This document shows, piece after piece, positions 42,320-50,273 of a stretch of 64,000 nt of DNA. A program made the position numbers and the translations under genes. Origin of the DNA: Oerskovia douganii. GTDB taxonomy: Bacteria; Actinomycetota; Actinomycetes; Actinomycetales; Cellulomonadaceae. The DNA is taken from contig NZ_JACSPN010000022.1 in the NCBI RefSeq assembly GCF_015142735.1, forward strand, positions 1-64,000. Direction: 5' to 3'. The first letter of the stretch is position 1. The number at the start of each line of letters is the position of its first letter. A model generated the notes under the pieces. That model was not told where the DNA came from. It was given only the letters and a program-made list of their open reading frames with translations, and ran no database searches.

Positions 42320-43252
42320 TCAGGTGGTGACGAGCTGGGGGCCGGTCGCGAGCCGCACGACGTGCGGGGCTCGGTTCCAGCGCATCGCGCCGACCTCGCC
42401 CGCCGACGCGACCGAGCCGATCACGGTCACACCCGTGGCCGCGAGCGCCTCGAGACGTTCCCAGACGATCTGGCGGCGGTCCGAGTCGTGGACCTGGTCG
42501 AGGTCGTCGACCACGAGGAGCTCGGGGCCCTGTGCCATGGCGATCGCGATGCGCAGGAGCATCGCGTCGACCTCGTCGAGGTCCCAGACCATCGAGTCGA
42601 GCGGGGGCAGCTCGCGCGGGCCGAACACGGGGCGGGCCACGCGCTCGTAGACCTCCGGGGTGACCTTGGGCGTGCGGCGGTACCAGGGGGCGAGCCAGGT
42701 GAGGCGTTCGCGCACCGAGTCACCGACCGTGACGGCGTCGTCGAGCTCGTCGATCCCGTGGAAGCCGGCGATCGCTGCGCGGCGCTGGACCGCGGTGCGG
42801 CGTGCCCGGCGGCCCGTGAGGTTCTCGCCGAGCACGACGAGCCAGCCGTCGGGGGTGTGGTCGGGGGCCATGCGGCCCGCGAGGGTCAGGAGGAGGCTCG
42901 AGCGGCCGGCGCCCTGGGGTCCTTGGACGACGACGACCTCGCCGACGGGGATCTCGAGGTCGACGGGTCCGTAGACGAGGCCGCGGGGGCCGTGGAGCTG
43001 GAGGTCGTAGGCGCTGATCGCGTGCGGGGTCGCGGCCGGGTGCGGCGCACCGTCGGCGGGTGCTGCGGTCTCGGCGACCTCGGCGACCTCGCCGCCGAGC
43101 GGGCTGCGCAGGGTCAGGTCGTCGGCGATGTCCGCGGCGGCGAGGGTCCCGTGCGGGAGGTGCGCGACGTCGTCGGGCCTGCTGGCGTGCGCCCGGGCCT
43201 GCGCGAGGTGCGTGGCCTCGTCGCTGCCGTGCCGTGCGACGGGCTGGTTCAT
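42320..43252 (-). CDS. degenerate ABC-type ATPase partnered with YhgE/Pip
   Basis: The 310-residue protein begins at ATG 43252 (GGAGGAACC upstream). After an 80-residue low-complexity leader comes an ABC-like domain. The P-loop reads GPQGAGRSS, with Arg117 where Lys is normally essential. The Walker B is ELLVVDDLDQV with Asp instead of the catalytic Glu, and the LSGGQ signature is replaced by DLDEVDAM before LLRIAIAMAQGP. It therefore looks unable to hydrolyse ATP normally. It is the first gene of the TetR-controlled operon. Confidence 0.8.
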   Translation of the reverse strand: MNQPVARHGSDEATHLAQARAHASRPDDVAHLPHGTLAAADIADDLTLRSPLGGEVAEVAETAAPADGAPHPAATPHAISAYDLQLHGPRGLVYGPVDLEIPVGEVVVVQGPQGAGRSSLLLTLAGRMAPDHTPDGWLVVLGENLTGRRARRTAVQRRAAIAGFHGIDELDDAVTVGDSVRERLTWLAPWYRRTPKVTPEVYERVARPVFGPRELPPLDSMVWDLDEVDAMLLRIAIAMAQGPELLVVDDLDQVHDSDRRQIVWERLEALAATGVTVIGSVASAGEVGAMRWNRAPHVVRLATGPQLVTT

Positions 43253-43293
43253 GGGGGTTCCTCCGAGAGTTCCGAGTCCGGTCACTCTTTTAG

Positions 43294-43307
43294 ACTGACC
43301 GGTCAGT
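43294..43307. promoter_or_regulatory. perfect ACTGACCGGTCAGT palindrome, TetR operator
   Basis: A 14-bp perfect palindrome 41 bases upstream of the operon's first ATG, embedded in a locally AT-richer region (TTTTAG-palindrome). Its form is typical of TetR operators, and the operon encodes a TetR regulator, so autoregulation is expected. Confidence 0.8.
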
Positions 43308-43530
43308 TCGAAGTTACGCGCCCGTGCGCCAGGTTGTCCACACGACCCCAGATCCTCGGGCCCGTGATTCCCGTCACGCGTCCGCCACGAGACAGGCGGT
43401 CCGGCCCCAGACGGGCCCTCGCGTCAGGGGCGGGACCACCAGGCTCGGGCCGGAGCACCCGTCTCGCCACCACCCCGCGCGCGACATACGCTCGGACACC
43501 GCACCCACCCCGCACATCGAGAGGCACACA

Positions 43531-44877
43531 GTGAACGACGGCAGCGCCGCGCACCCCGCACCCACCGGGGCGCAGCTCCCCCACGTCGTCGTCGTGGGCG
43601 GCGGGTTCGCCGGGCTCGCGACCGTCAAGGCGCTCGCCGGAGCCCCCGTACGCGTCACGCTGATCGACCGCCGCGTCTACAACACGTTCCAGCCGCTGCT
43701 CTACCAGGTGGCCACGGGCGGCCTGAACCCCGGCGACGTCACGTACTTCCTGCGCGCGCTGCGCCTGGGGCAGCGCAACGTGCGCGTCGTGCACGAGCAC
43801 CTCGTGGGCCTCGACCCCCAGCACAAGACCCTGCGCCTGCTCAACGACGAGGAGATCCGCTACGACTACCTCGTCCTGGCCAACGGCGTCACGACCAACT
43901 TCTTCGGGACGCCCGGCGCCAAGGAGCACGCGTTCGCCATGTACTCGCGCTCCCAGGCGCTCAAGATCCGCGACACCCTGTTCGTCCGCCTCGAGAACTC
44001 CGCAGCCACACCCGAGACGGACGACGGCCTGCGCGTCGTCGTCGTGGGCGGTGGCTCGACGGGCGTCGAGGTCGCGGGAGCGCTCGCCGAGCTCCGCACC
44101 GCGGGCCTCGCGCCCGCGTACCCGGAGATCCACGGCGACGCGTTCAGCGTCAAGATCGTCCAGCGCGGCACCGAGCTCATCAAGCCGTTCCCGGCCAAGC
44201 TCCGCGCCTACGCGGCGCGCGAGCTCCAGCGGCGCGGCGTCGACCTGCACCTGGGTGCGGGCGTCGCGAAGGTCCTGCCCGACGGCGTCGAGCTCACCGA
44301 CGGCGCGTTCATCCGCTCCGACCTCACGATCTGGGCCGCGGGCGTCGCCCCGCACGAGGAGGTCGCCCGCTGGAACCTGCCCCTGGGCGAGGGCGGCCGC
44401 ATCCGCGTGGGCGACGACCTGCAGGTCGAAGGCCTGCCGGACCACTTCGCGGCGGGCGACGTCGCGATCTCGCCCGGAGGCCTGCCCCAGCTCGCCCAGC
44501 CCGCGATCCAGTCGGGCAAGGTCGCAGGGCGCAACATCCGCGCCCTCGTCCAAGGCCGCCCGACGACGTCGCTCCGGTACCTCGACAAGGGCACCATGGC
44601 CGTCATCGGGCGCCGCGCGGCCGTCGCGGACATCGCCGGGAAGCTCCGACTGACCCGCGGGACCGCGTGGTTGGCGTGGCTGTTCGTGCACATCATGAGC
44701 CTCATCGGGCCGCGCAACCGCCTCACGACCCTCGCGGGCCTCGTGACCCGCTACGGGTTCCCGTTCCACCGCCGCCCGGTGCCGATCGTGGGCGACGTCC
44801 CGACCATCCGGCCGCCCAAGGGCTGGGTGCCCGAGGACGGCCCGCACCCGCTGCCCGAGGTCACGCCGAACGACTGA
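43531..44877 (+). CDS. ndh: type II NADH:quinone dehydrogenase-like flavoprotein
   Basis: The 448-residue protein has two dinucleotide folds: HVVVVGGGFAGLATVKAL for FAD and LRVVVVGGGSTGVEVAGALAEL for NADH. Other marks are FQPLLYQVATGGLNPGD and FAAGDVAI plus PQLAQPAIQSGKVAGRNI. These identify NDH-2, which passes electrons from NADH to quinone without pumping protons. A hydrophobic C-terminal stretch (AWLAWLFVHIMSLIG) suits membrane attachment. GTG 43531 is chosen for its position just before the conserved start and its GAGAGGC site. Confidence 0.9.
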   Translation: MNDGSAAHPAPTGAQLPHVVVVGGGFAGLATVKALAGAPVRVTLIDRRVYNTFQPLLYQVATGGLNPGDVTYFLRALRLGQRNVRVVHEHLVGLDPQHKTLRLLNDEEIRYDYLVLANGVTTNFFGTPGAKEHAFAMYSRSQALKIRDTLFVRLENSAATPETDDGLRVVVVGGGSTGVEVAGALAELRTAGLAPAYPEIHGDAFSVKIVQRGTELIKPFPAKLRAYAARELQRRGVDLHLGAGVAKVLPDGVELTDGAFIRSDLTIWAAGVAPHEEVARWNLPLGEGGRIRVGDDLQVEGLPDHFAAGDVAISPGGLPQLAQPAIQSGKVAGRNIRALVQGRPTTSLRYLDKGTMAVIGRRAAVADIAGKLRLTRGTAWLAWLFVHIMSLIGPRNRLTTLAGLVTRYGFPFHRRPVPIVGDVPTIRPPKGWVPEDGPHPLPEVTPND

Positions 44878-44891
44878 GCCGGGCCGGACCG

Positions 44892-44926
44892 CCGGACCGC
44901 GGAGCATGACTACCGGACCGTGGAGC
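44892..44926. repeat. short direct repeat CCGGACCGYGGAGC
   Basis: CCGGACCGCGGAGC (44892-44905) and CCGGACCGTGGAGC (44913-44926) differ in one base, 21 bases apart, between ndh and the next gene. Purpose unknown; possibly a small tandem duplication. Confidence 0.5.
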
Positions 44927-45002
44927 GGGACACCGGTGCGCGAGCCCTCGCACGTCGGTAGGGTCGCGAGACGCCCGCCCCCTCCTCGGCAAGGAGCTCG
45001 TC

Positions 45003-45986
45003 ATCACGCAGGCACCCGACGCCGCCGACTCCCCGAAGGCGGCCCGGTCGCCCCAGAGCCACGCCCTGCGCGTCCTCGTGTGGTTCGTGCTCATCGGCGG
45101 CCTCACGTACGTCGTCATCCCGGAGATCAGCGAGATCCCCCGCATGGGCGAGGCGCTGCGCGACGCCCAGCCCGCGTGGGCGATCCTGGCGGCGCTCCTC
45201 GCCGCGACGGGCTTCTTCGCGGCGGCGGCCTCGCTCGCCGCGTGCTCGCCGATGCACCTGCCGTTCCTGCGGACCACCCGGGTCCAGCTCGCGAACGCGT
45301 TCGCGGGCACGGCGACCCCGGCGAGCGTCGGGTCGCTCGCGCTCAACGTGCGCTACCTGTCGAAGTCCGGGATGAGCACCGCGCTCGCGACCGGCACGGT
45401 CGCGCTCCAGAGCATCGTGCAGGTCCTGGTCCACGTCGCGCTCCTGGCGGTGCTGGCGCTGGTCGCGGGGCGCAGCATCGGGCAGCACGTGCCCGACTGG
45501 GCCCGGTGGGCGTTGCTCGCGGCCGGGGTCGCGGTCGTCCTCACGGGCGTCACGCTGCTCGTGGTGCCACGGTTCCGGCACACCGTCCAGCGGTACGCGC
45601 GGGACGACGTCCTCCCGGCGTTCCGCCAGCTCGGCGGCCTCGCGAAGGACCCGCGGCGGCTCGGCCTCGCGGTCCTGGGGGCGATGGGCACCACCCTGTC
45701 GTCGGCCGCGACCCTGTGGGCTTGCCTCCTGGCCCTGGGAGCCGGCAACGACCCGATCGCTGCGGCGTTCTCGACCATGGTCGGGCAGACGCTCGCGTCC
45801 GCGGCTCCGACCCCGGGCGGCGTGGGCGTGGTCGAGGCCGCGCTCACGGGCGGGCTCGTGAACTTCGGGATCGCCTCGACCGTCGCCCTGCCCGCGGTCC
45901 TGCTCTACCGCGTGGTCTCATGCTGGGTCCCGGTCCTGCTCGGCTGGATCACGCTGCGCCTGCTGCAGCGCGAGGACGTGGTCTGA
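45003..45986 (+). CDS. lysylphosphatidylglycerol-synthase-like membrane protein (UPF0104/YbhN type)
   Basis: This multi-helix protein matches the flippase-like half of lysyl-PG synthases: LANAFAGTATPASVGSLALNVRYLSKSGMS and ASAAPTPGGVGVVEAALTGGL. The first standard start in frame (GTG 45078) falls inside the first helix. Conserved-looking sequence (TQAPDAADSP...ALRVLVWFVL) continues upstream to an ATC at 45003, preceded by AAGGAG at six bases spacing. Hence I propose a non-canonical ATC start, with ATCACGCAG in place of a usual ATGACGCAG, giving 327 residues. The protein may move or anchor a lipid or polyprenyl-linked substrate. Confidence 0.8.
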   Translation: MTQAPDAADSPKAARSPQSHALRVLVWFVLIGGLTYVVIPEISEIPRMGEALRDAQPAWAILAALLAATGFFAAAASLAACSPMHLPFLRTTRVQLANAFAGTATPASVGSLALNVRYLSKSGMSTALATGTVALQSIVQVLVHVALLAVLALVAGRSIGQHVPDWARWALLAAGVAVVLTGVTLLVVPRFRHTVQRYARDDVLPAFRQLGGLAKDPRRLGLAVLGAMGTTLSSAATLWACLLALGAGNDPIAAAFSTMVGQTLASAAPTPGGVGVVEAALTGGLVNFGIASTVALPAVLLYRVVSCWVPVLLGWITLRLLQREDVV

Positions 45987-45994
45987 CGCGACCC

Positions 45995-46039
45995 GCCCGA
46001 CGGCGCCGCTCCCCCAGGAGGTGCGCTCCGCCGTCTGGC
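45995..46039. repeat. GCCCGACGGCGCCGCTC with opposed GCTCCGCCGTCTGGC
   Basis: Two opposed copies of the dispersed repeat, the second with a T for G, straddle GGAGGTG in the gap between convergent genes. Both the CCGCTC- and GAGCG-tailed forms are present in one pair. Possible terminator. Confidence 0.7.
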
Positions 46040-46059
46040 ATCCGCCTCCCTGGCGAGGG

Positions 46060-46695
46060 TCAGCGCCGTCGGATGCCCTGCGCGAACACGTCCAGCACGG
46101 CCAGGATGCCGTCGTGCTGCCAGATGCGGTTGCGCTGCTTGCCGGTGCGTTCGTGGAGCACACCGGCGTCGGAGAGCTGGACCAACGCGCGTTGCGCGGT
46201 CACAGCGTTCATCCCCAACCTGCCGGTCAGGAACGCCGCGTTGACGACGGGGTGGGCGACCAGGTGAGGCACGACTTTCCACGCCGCGGCCTGCGGACGC
46301 AGGCTCCCCAGCTGCTCCTTCGCCTGCGAGATCTGCGCCGCCAGGTCGTCGACGACGGCGTCCTGGACCAGGACAGGCAGATCGTCCCGGTGCATGAAGT
46401 CCACCAGGTCGCTCATCTCAGGCGCGACCAGCTCGGGCTGAGGCGCGACGTGCGAGGCTCCTCGCGGGCTGATGCTGCTCGTCCCCACCCAGACCAGCCC
46501 GTCGCGGTATCGACCTGCGTGCTGTTCCCAACCGCGCTGCCCGGAGAGCAGGCCGTTCTGCACGGCGGGGATCGCGGTATCGTCCAGTCGGTCGGCCAGC
46601 GCGAGCGCTGCCTCCATCGCGCGCACGTTGGCGACGACGGTCGAGGCATACGGGCCGGACCCGGCCGCGACCTCACCGCACCGATTCATCACACT
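46060..46695 (-). pseudogene. Fic-family gene with deleted catalytic core
   Basis: The frame encodes an N-terminal Fic-like segment (YASTVVANVRAMEAALALADRL, VWVGTSSISPRGASHVAPQPELVAPEMSDLVDFMHRDDLPVLVQ) joined directly to the C-terminal winged-helix part (AVVDDLAAQISQAKEQLGSL, FLTGRLGMNAVTAQRALVQLSDAGVLHERTGKQRNRIW). The Fic core that should lie between them, with HPFxDGNGRxxR, is absent. The usual N-terminal inhibitory motif region is also missing. The in-frame deletion means no AMP-transferase activity. Immediately upstream (from about 46,690) the composition shifts to lower GC and the peptide/ABC module begins. Confidence 0.75.
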
Positions 46696-46805
46696 CGATC
46701 CCACGATCCGAGAACATCCAAACTTTACCTTGCCCGTCGACCGAAATGTCCCTATAGTCTCCACAGGCCAATGCGCAAGATATCGGCCAGTTCGCAGGAG
46801 GCACA

Positions 46806-47117
46806 GTGAATCGCAAGAAGACGTTCGCTACAGTTCTGGTCGGGGTTCTCGTCGGAACCGCGCTGTCCGTTGCACCCGCCCAGGCCGCAGGCCTTTGGGC
46901 CAACTGCTCGGGCCAGACTCTGACCAACGGTGCCGGTCAGAGCAAGCCCCGCATCTCATGCACGACCATGGGCACCACGACCAAGGCGCGGGGCAAGATG
47001 GACTGCACCGCAGCACCCGACACCAAGACGGCCTGGGTTCGCGCCTACCAGTCGTCCACAGGCGGCTACTGCCTGTTCGGTGCCCGCGGATTCTCCTACG
47101 AACTCGCAGAAGTCTAA
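46806..47117 (+). CDS. small secreted four-cysteine protein, possible bacteriocin-like peptide
   Basis: The GTG at 46806 is preceded by a near-perfect AGGAGG. The 103-residue product has a Sec signal (MNRKKTFATVLVGVLVGTAL, cleavage near AQA-AG) and a mature domain of about 76 residues. It has four cysteines (34, 52, 67, 89), many Thr/Gly/Ser and aromatic patches (GLWANCSG, GGYCLFGARGFSYEL). No family is recognised. The gene is followed at once by an ABC ATPase and a large FtsX-like permease, the layout of lactococcin-972-type bacteriocin loci, although the sequence lacks that family's pattern. It is probably an antimicrobial or signalling peptide with a dedicated exporter or immunity pump. 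Confidence 0.75.
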   Translation: MNRKKTFATVLVGVLVGTALSVAPAQAAGLWANCSGQTLTNGAGQSKPRISCTTMGTTTKARGKMDCTAAPDTKTAWVRAYQSSTGGYCLFGARGFSYELAEV

Positions 47118-47142
47118 GACCGAGAGACGAGGGGGTCGCGCC

Positions 47143-47805
47143 ATGCGTGTCGACGTTGAGTTCCATGGCGCGACCCTGATCCTGGGGCACGGGAGAGTGT
47201 CGCGCCGAATCCTGCACGACTTCACACACGTCTTCCCTTCTGGGAGCGTGACCGCAATAGTCGGCCCGTCCGGAAGCGGCAAGACCAGTCTTCTGCGCGC
47301 AATCCTCGGCGAGGTGTCACCAACGCAGGGGAGGATCCTTGTCGGACGACGCAAAATAGCGACACTCAGCGCGTCTGAACGTTCGAGATTGCGACGATCG
47401 ACCGTGACCACCATCCATCAGGACCTCAATCTTGTCGAGTCCCTCACGGCATGGGAGAACGTCCTCTTCGGTCTTCGACTTGCGGGGATCAAGAACGCGC
47501 ACGCCACGGCTGACGAATGGCTGGAACGTCTCGGTCTCGACGGCGTGCGTAACATGTTCCCGGCAACTCTCTCAGGTGGCGAACAGCAGCGGGTCGCCAT
47601 TGCACGGTCCTTGGCTGGACCCCATTCCGTGGTCCTGGCAGACGAGCCGACCGGAGCACTCGATGAGACGAACACGAGGATCGTGATCGATCAGTTCAAG
47701 CACTTTTCTGCAACAGGCAAATGCTGCATCGTCGTCACTCATGACCCGTTGGTGGCGGCCGGCGCGGACCAGGTTCTCACGTTTCACGATGGCATCCTTC
47801 AATGA
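47143..47805 (+). CDS. MacB/LolD-type ABC ATPase
   Basis: The 220-residue ATPase has Walker A GPSGSGKTS, Q-loop TTIHQDLNLV, signature LSGGEQQRVAIARSL, Walker B SVVLADEPTGALD and H-loop VVTHDP, as in MacB/LolD/BceA exporters. It begins 25 bases after the peptide gene, and its stop overlaps the permease start (ATGA). Codons include many of lower GC than in surrounding genes. It should drive the permease that follows in exporting or expelling a peptide. Confidence 0.93.
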   Translation: MRVDVEFHGATLILGHGRVSRRILHDFTHVFPSGSVTAIVGPSGSGKTSLLRAILGEVSPTQGRILVGRRKIATLSASERSRLRRSTVTTIHQDLNLVESLTAWENVLFGLRLAGIKNAHATADEWLERLGLDGVRNMFPATLSGGEQQRVAIARSLAGPHSVVLADEPTGALDETNTRIVIDQFKHFSATGKCCIVVTHDPLVAAGADQVLTFHDGILQ

Positions 47806-50189
47806 TCGCTTCCACGCCCGTGGCTCTCGGGTTGCGCAACGTCTACAAGCTCTGGCCCCAGACTGCACTGCTCCTGACCGTCGTGGGGCTCGTCGTCGCC
47901 TCCTCCATGGGCATCCTCTCCGTTCGAGCGACCGCGCAGTTCTCGGCACGGGAGATCGCCAGCATCGCGATGGGCGACGCCGACCTCCAGGCACGTTTCG
48001 GGGGCGGTGACATCTCATCGATCGTCCACCCTGAACCAAGTCACGACAACGGGATCGAACGCGTTCTCGTGGACACCGACGTGCAGACGACACTCTCCGG
48101 CGACAGCGGCGCGCACTCCCTGGTCGGCCGAGTGGTCCCGTTCCGCGACCCACTCACGCAAGGCATCGTGAAGTTCGATCGACAGCTCGCCGGAGAGGGA
48201 CAGCTCGCACTGTCGCCGACTGCAGCAGCGCAGCTCGACGTGGCGCTTGGCGATGAGGTCGAGATCGCGTCCGATGGTGGAACGATCTCGCTGACCTACA
48301 CCGATGAGGTTCGCTACGCAGGAGACACGAGTTCCCCGTTCTTTCTCGTTGAGCGAGAGTCCGTGACCGCTGAACAGGTGAATCAGATCGAGTCCGGGAT
48401 CGACGTCGGCACACCGAGGTGGTTGATCGAAAGCTCTGATGTGGCCACGGCCGCACACTATCTGCGAAGCCTTGGTCTCACTGTGGTCACACCGTCGGGG
48501 TTCAGCCCTCAAGCGGCAACCAGCCTAGTTGATACCGACGTGTTCCTCGGTGGGGTGTCCCTCGTCGGGTTCGGGCTACTGGCAGCCGCGACCGCTTCCC
48601 TGGCCCAAGCTCGGCGGCGCCAGAACGGTGTCCTCACGTCCGTCGGGGTCGATGTGAGATCAATCCGGGCCGTATGGGTGATTCATGCCGCGATTTCTGC
48701 TGTGCTGGGTTGTGCGGTCGGGATCGTGGCCGGATATGTCGTGACGGTCTCGGGCGTCTGGTGGTTCTCCCGCTCGCTGAACCAGGACATGGGGCCCCTC
48801 GCGATCGCGTGGGGGTCGACAGCGGTCATCGCCGCAGGGGCATCGCTCGTCGTCCTGTTGGTCAGCGCAGGCACCGTTCCACTCCCACGCCGGGCGTCTG
48901 CGCCGGAGAAGCCCGTGGGCGCGCAGCAGTTAGCACGTTCTCACTTCGGGGGTTTTCCTTCCGTGATAGCGCGGCGCATGCGCCGTAGATCGCGCGGGGT
49001 ACGGCTCGTTGGAATGGTAACCATCGCCGCCTCCGTTGCCTTGAGCTGCGCGAGCCTCGTCACTGTCGATGTTGCGCAGGAACGAGCTATCGCGTCCTAT
49101 GTGCCGGCAGTGCGCGCTGGCGACGCCGTCCTCGGTACGAGTCGTGTCCTCACGGACTCCGAGCGTTCGGCGCTGGAAGCAGGAGCCAACGTCCGGCTGA
49201 TCGAGGACCGACGCGCTGCCTTTGCTGTCGATCAGGCCGGGTGGGCCGTGCCGGTCTACATCGACAGCCCGTTCACAGAATGCGCCCGAGAACAGGGCGT
49301 CGACCCGTGCATCGACGCGATGTCGATCATGGACGGTCGGTCGACGATAGCCGTCGACAGCGCAGATGCCGCTGCCTTGATGAATCGCGAGCTGTCGGCT
49401 GCGGAGCGCGAGGCTCTTGAGAAGGGCGACGGGCTCCTTCTCGCCGGGTCCACGGCCCTTGTCGCGCTGGTCGCACCGCCTGGCTATTCCGAGAGTTCGG
49501 AAGATTTTCGACGAGAGATCCACCCGTTGGCGGTCGATGGATTTGCCAACCATTCACGACTACCGGCGCTGCTGATCTCTCCGGCGGCGATGCAAGAATG
49601 GGGTCTCTTCGAGGATACGGACCCGACGGGCCACTATGTCGCTGTCCCCCAGACTGGATCCCTGGACGAATCCGTGATTCGCGCCGAACTTCCCTCTGAT
49701 CTCGCCTATGGCACCGAGGTTCTTGTCGAGAGCGGCCCACCGTACGTCAAGGCGCTCGAATCGTTCGTCCGGGGAACAGTGCTCTTCGGGTCGTCCCTCG
49801 TGCTCTTCGTCGTTCTCCTGCTCGTTGCCGCATGGGCAGAAGACAGCGCCCCACAACTTCGCATAATGGGAGCGTTGGGGGCCAGACCCGTCCTCTTGCG
49901 ATGGGTCTTGGTCCTTCGCAGCCTCGGATCCATCCTGCCAGCAGTCACCATCGGAGCCCTTGGTGCGGTTGCGGTCAGCGTCGCCTTCGCGGCGTACGCC
50001 GGCATGGAGTTCCGGTGGTCCGGCACGCTGTGGTTGCTCCCAATCCTGTGCGCGCTCATCGGCGCAGTGTCCTCCTCCTACCTCTTCGCCCCCGTCGGTA
50101 CCAGGACCATTACTCGTGCCTCGCGCCCCCCGAAGGTCGGAAAGGCCCTGAGCGGGCGACGAGTCTCGGTCCGGCCCAGCGGTCGATAG
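47802..50189 (+). CDS. FtsX-like ABC permease, 795 residues, duplicated architecture
   Basis: The protein has eight predicted helices in a 1+3+1+3 plan: one at residues 20-40, three between about 245 and 355 and then the same pattern from about 400 to 790 (LVGMVTIAASVALSCASLV; FGSSLVLFVVLLLVAAWA and two more). A large extracytoplasmic domain is inserted in each half. This is the MacB/BceB mechanotransmission type. Repeated halves of this size are seen in permeases of bacteriocin immunity loci. Together with the ATPase it should protect against or export the small peptide. The operon ends with no clear hairpin before a GCCGTCGGGC repeat copy. Confidence 0.85.
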   Translation: MIASTPVALGLRNVYKLWPQTALLLTVVGLVVASSMGILSVRATAQFSAREIASIAMGDADLQARFGGGDISSIVHPEPSHDNGIERVLVDTDVQTTLSGDSGAHSLVGRVVPFRDPLTQGIVKFDRQLAGEGQLALSPTAAAQLDVALGDEVEIASDGGTISLTYTDEVRYAGDTSSPFFLVERESVTAEQVNQIESGIDVGTPRWLIESSDVATAAHYLRSLGLTVVTPSGFSPQAATSLVDTDVFLGGVSLVGFGLLAAATASLAQARRRQNGVLTSVGVDVRSIRAVWVIHAAISAVLGCAVGIVAGYVVTVSGVWWFSRSLNQDMGPLAIAWGSTAVIAAGASLVVLLVSAGTVPLPRRASAPEKPVGAQQLARSHFGGFPSVIARRMRRRSRGVRLVGMVTIAASVALSCASLVTVDVAQERAIASYVPAVRAGDAVLGTSRVLTDSERSALEAGANVRLIEDRRAAFAVDQAGWAVPVYIDSPFTECAREQGVDPCIDAMSIMDGRSTIAVDSADAAALMNRELSAAEREALEKGDGLLLAGSTALVALVAPPGYSESSEDFRREIHPLAVDGFANHSRLPALLISPAAMQEWGLFEDTDPTGHYVAVPQTGSLDESVIRAELPSDLAYGTEVLVESGPPYVKALESFVRGTVLFGSSLVLFVVLLLVAAWAEDSAPQLRIMGALGARPVLLRWVLVLRSLGSILPAVTIGALGAVAVSVAFAAYAGMEFRWSGTLWLLPILCALIGAVSSSYLFAPVGTRTITRASRPPKVGKALSGRRVSVRPSGR

Positions 50190-50232
50190 GGGTCGGTCGC
50201 AACCCGTGTGGGGTCCCTACGGGAGTTCGGGA

Positions 50233-50252
50233 GGTGCGCTCCGCCGTCGGGC
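50233..50252. repeat. GGTGCGCTCCGCCGTCGGGC repeat copy
   Basis: One full-length GAGCG-tailed copy (reverse orientation) in the 84-base gap between the convergent FtsX-like permease and MMPL genes. The word GGTGCGCTCCGCCGTC is also present at 46020-46035 on the other flank of the peptide/ABC module, so copies of the same extended form bracket the island. Confidence 0.75.
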
Positions 50253-50273
50253 GTGGGTCTTCCTGGCCGGGTG

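Noticed and set aside
39887-42330. Long Arg/Gly-rich frames on both strands over the YhgE/Pip gene
   Set aside because: They are shadows of the Ala/Asp/Gly repeat coding of the Pip protein, which itself has the helices and motifs of a real gene.
46806-47117. Assigning the small secreted protein to the lactococcin 972 family
   Set aside because: Gene order is similar, but the mature sequence has four cysteines and lacks the aromatic pattern I associate with that family. I left it unassigned.
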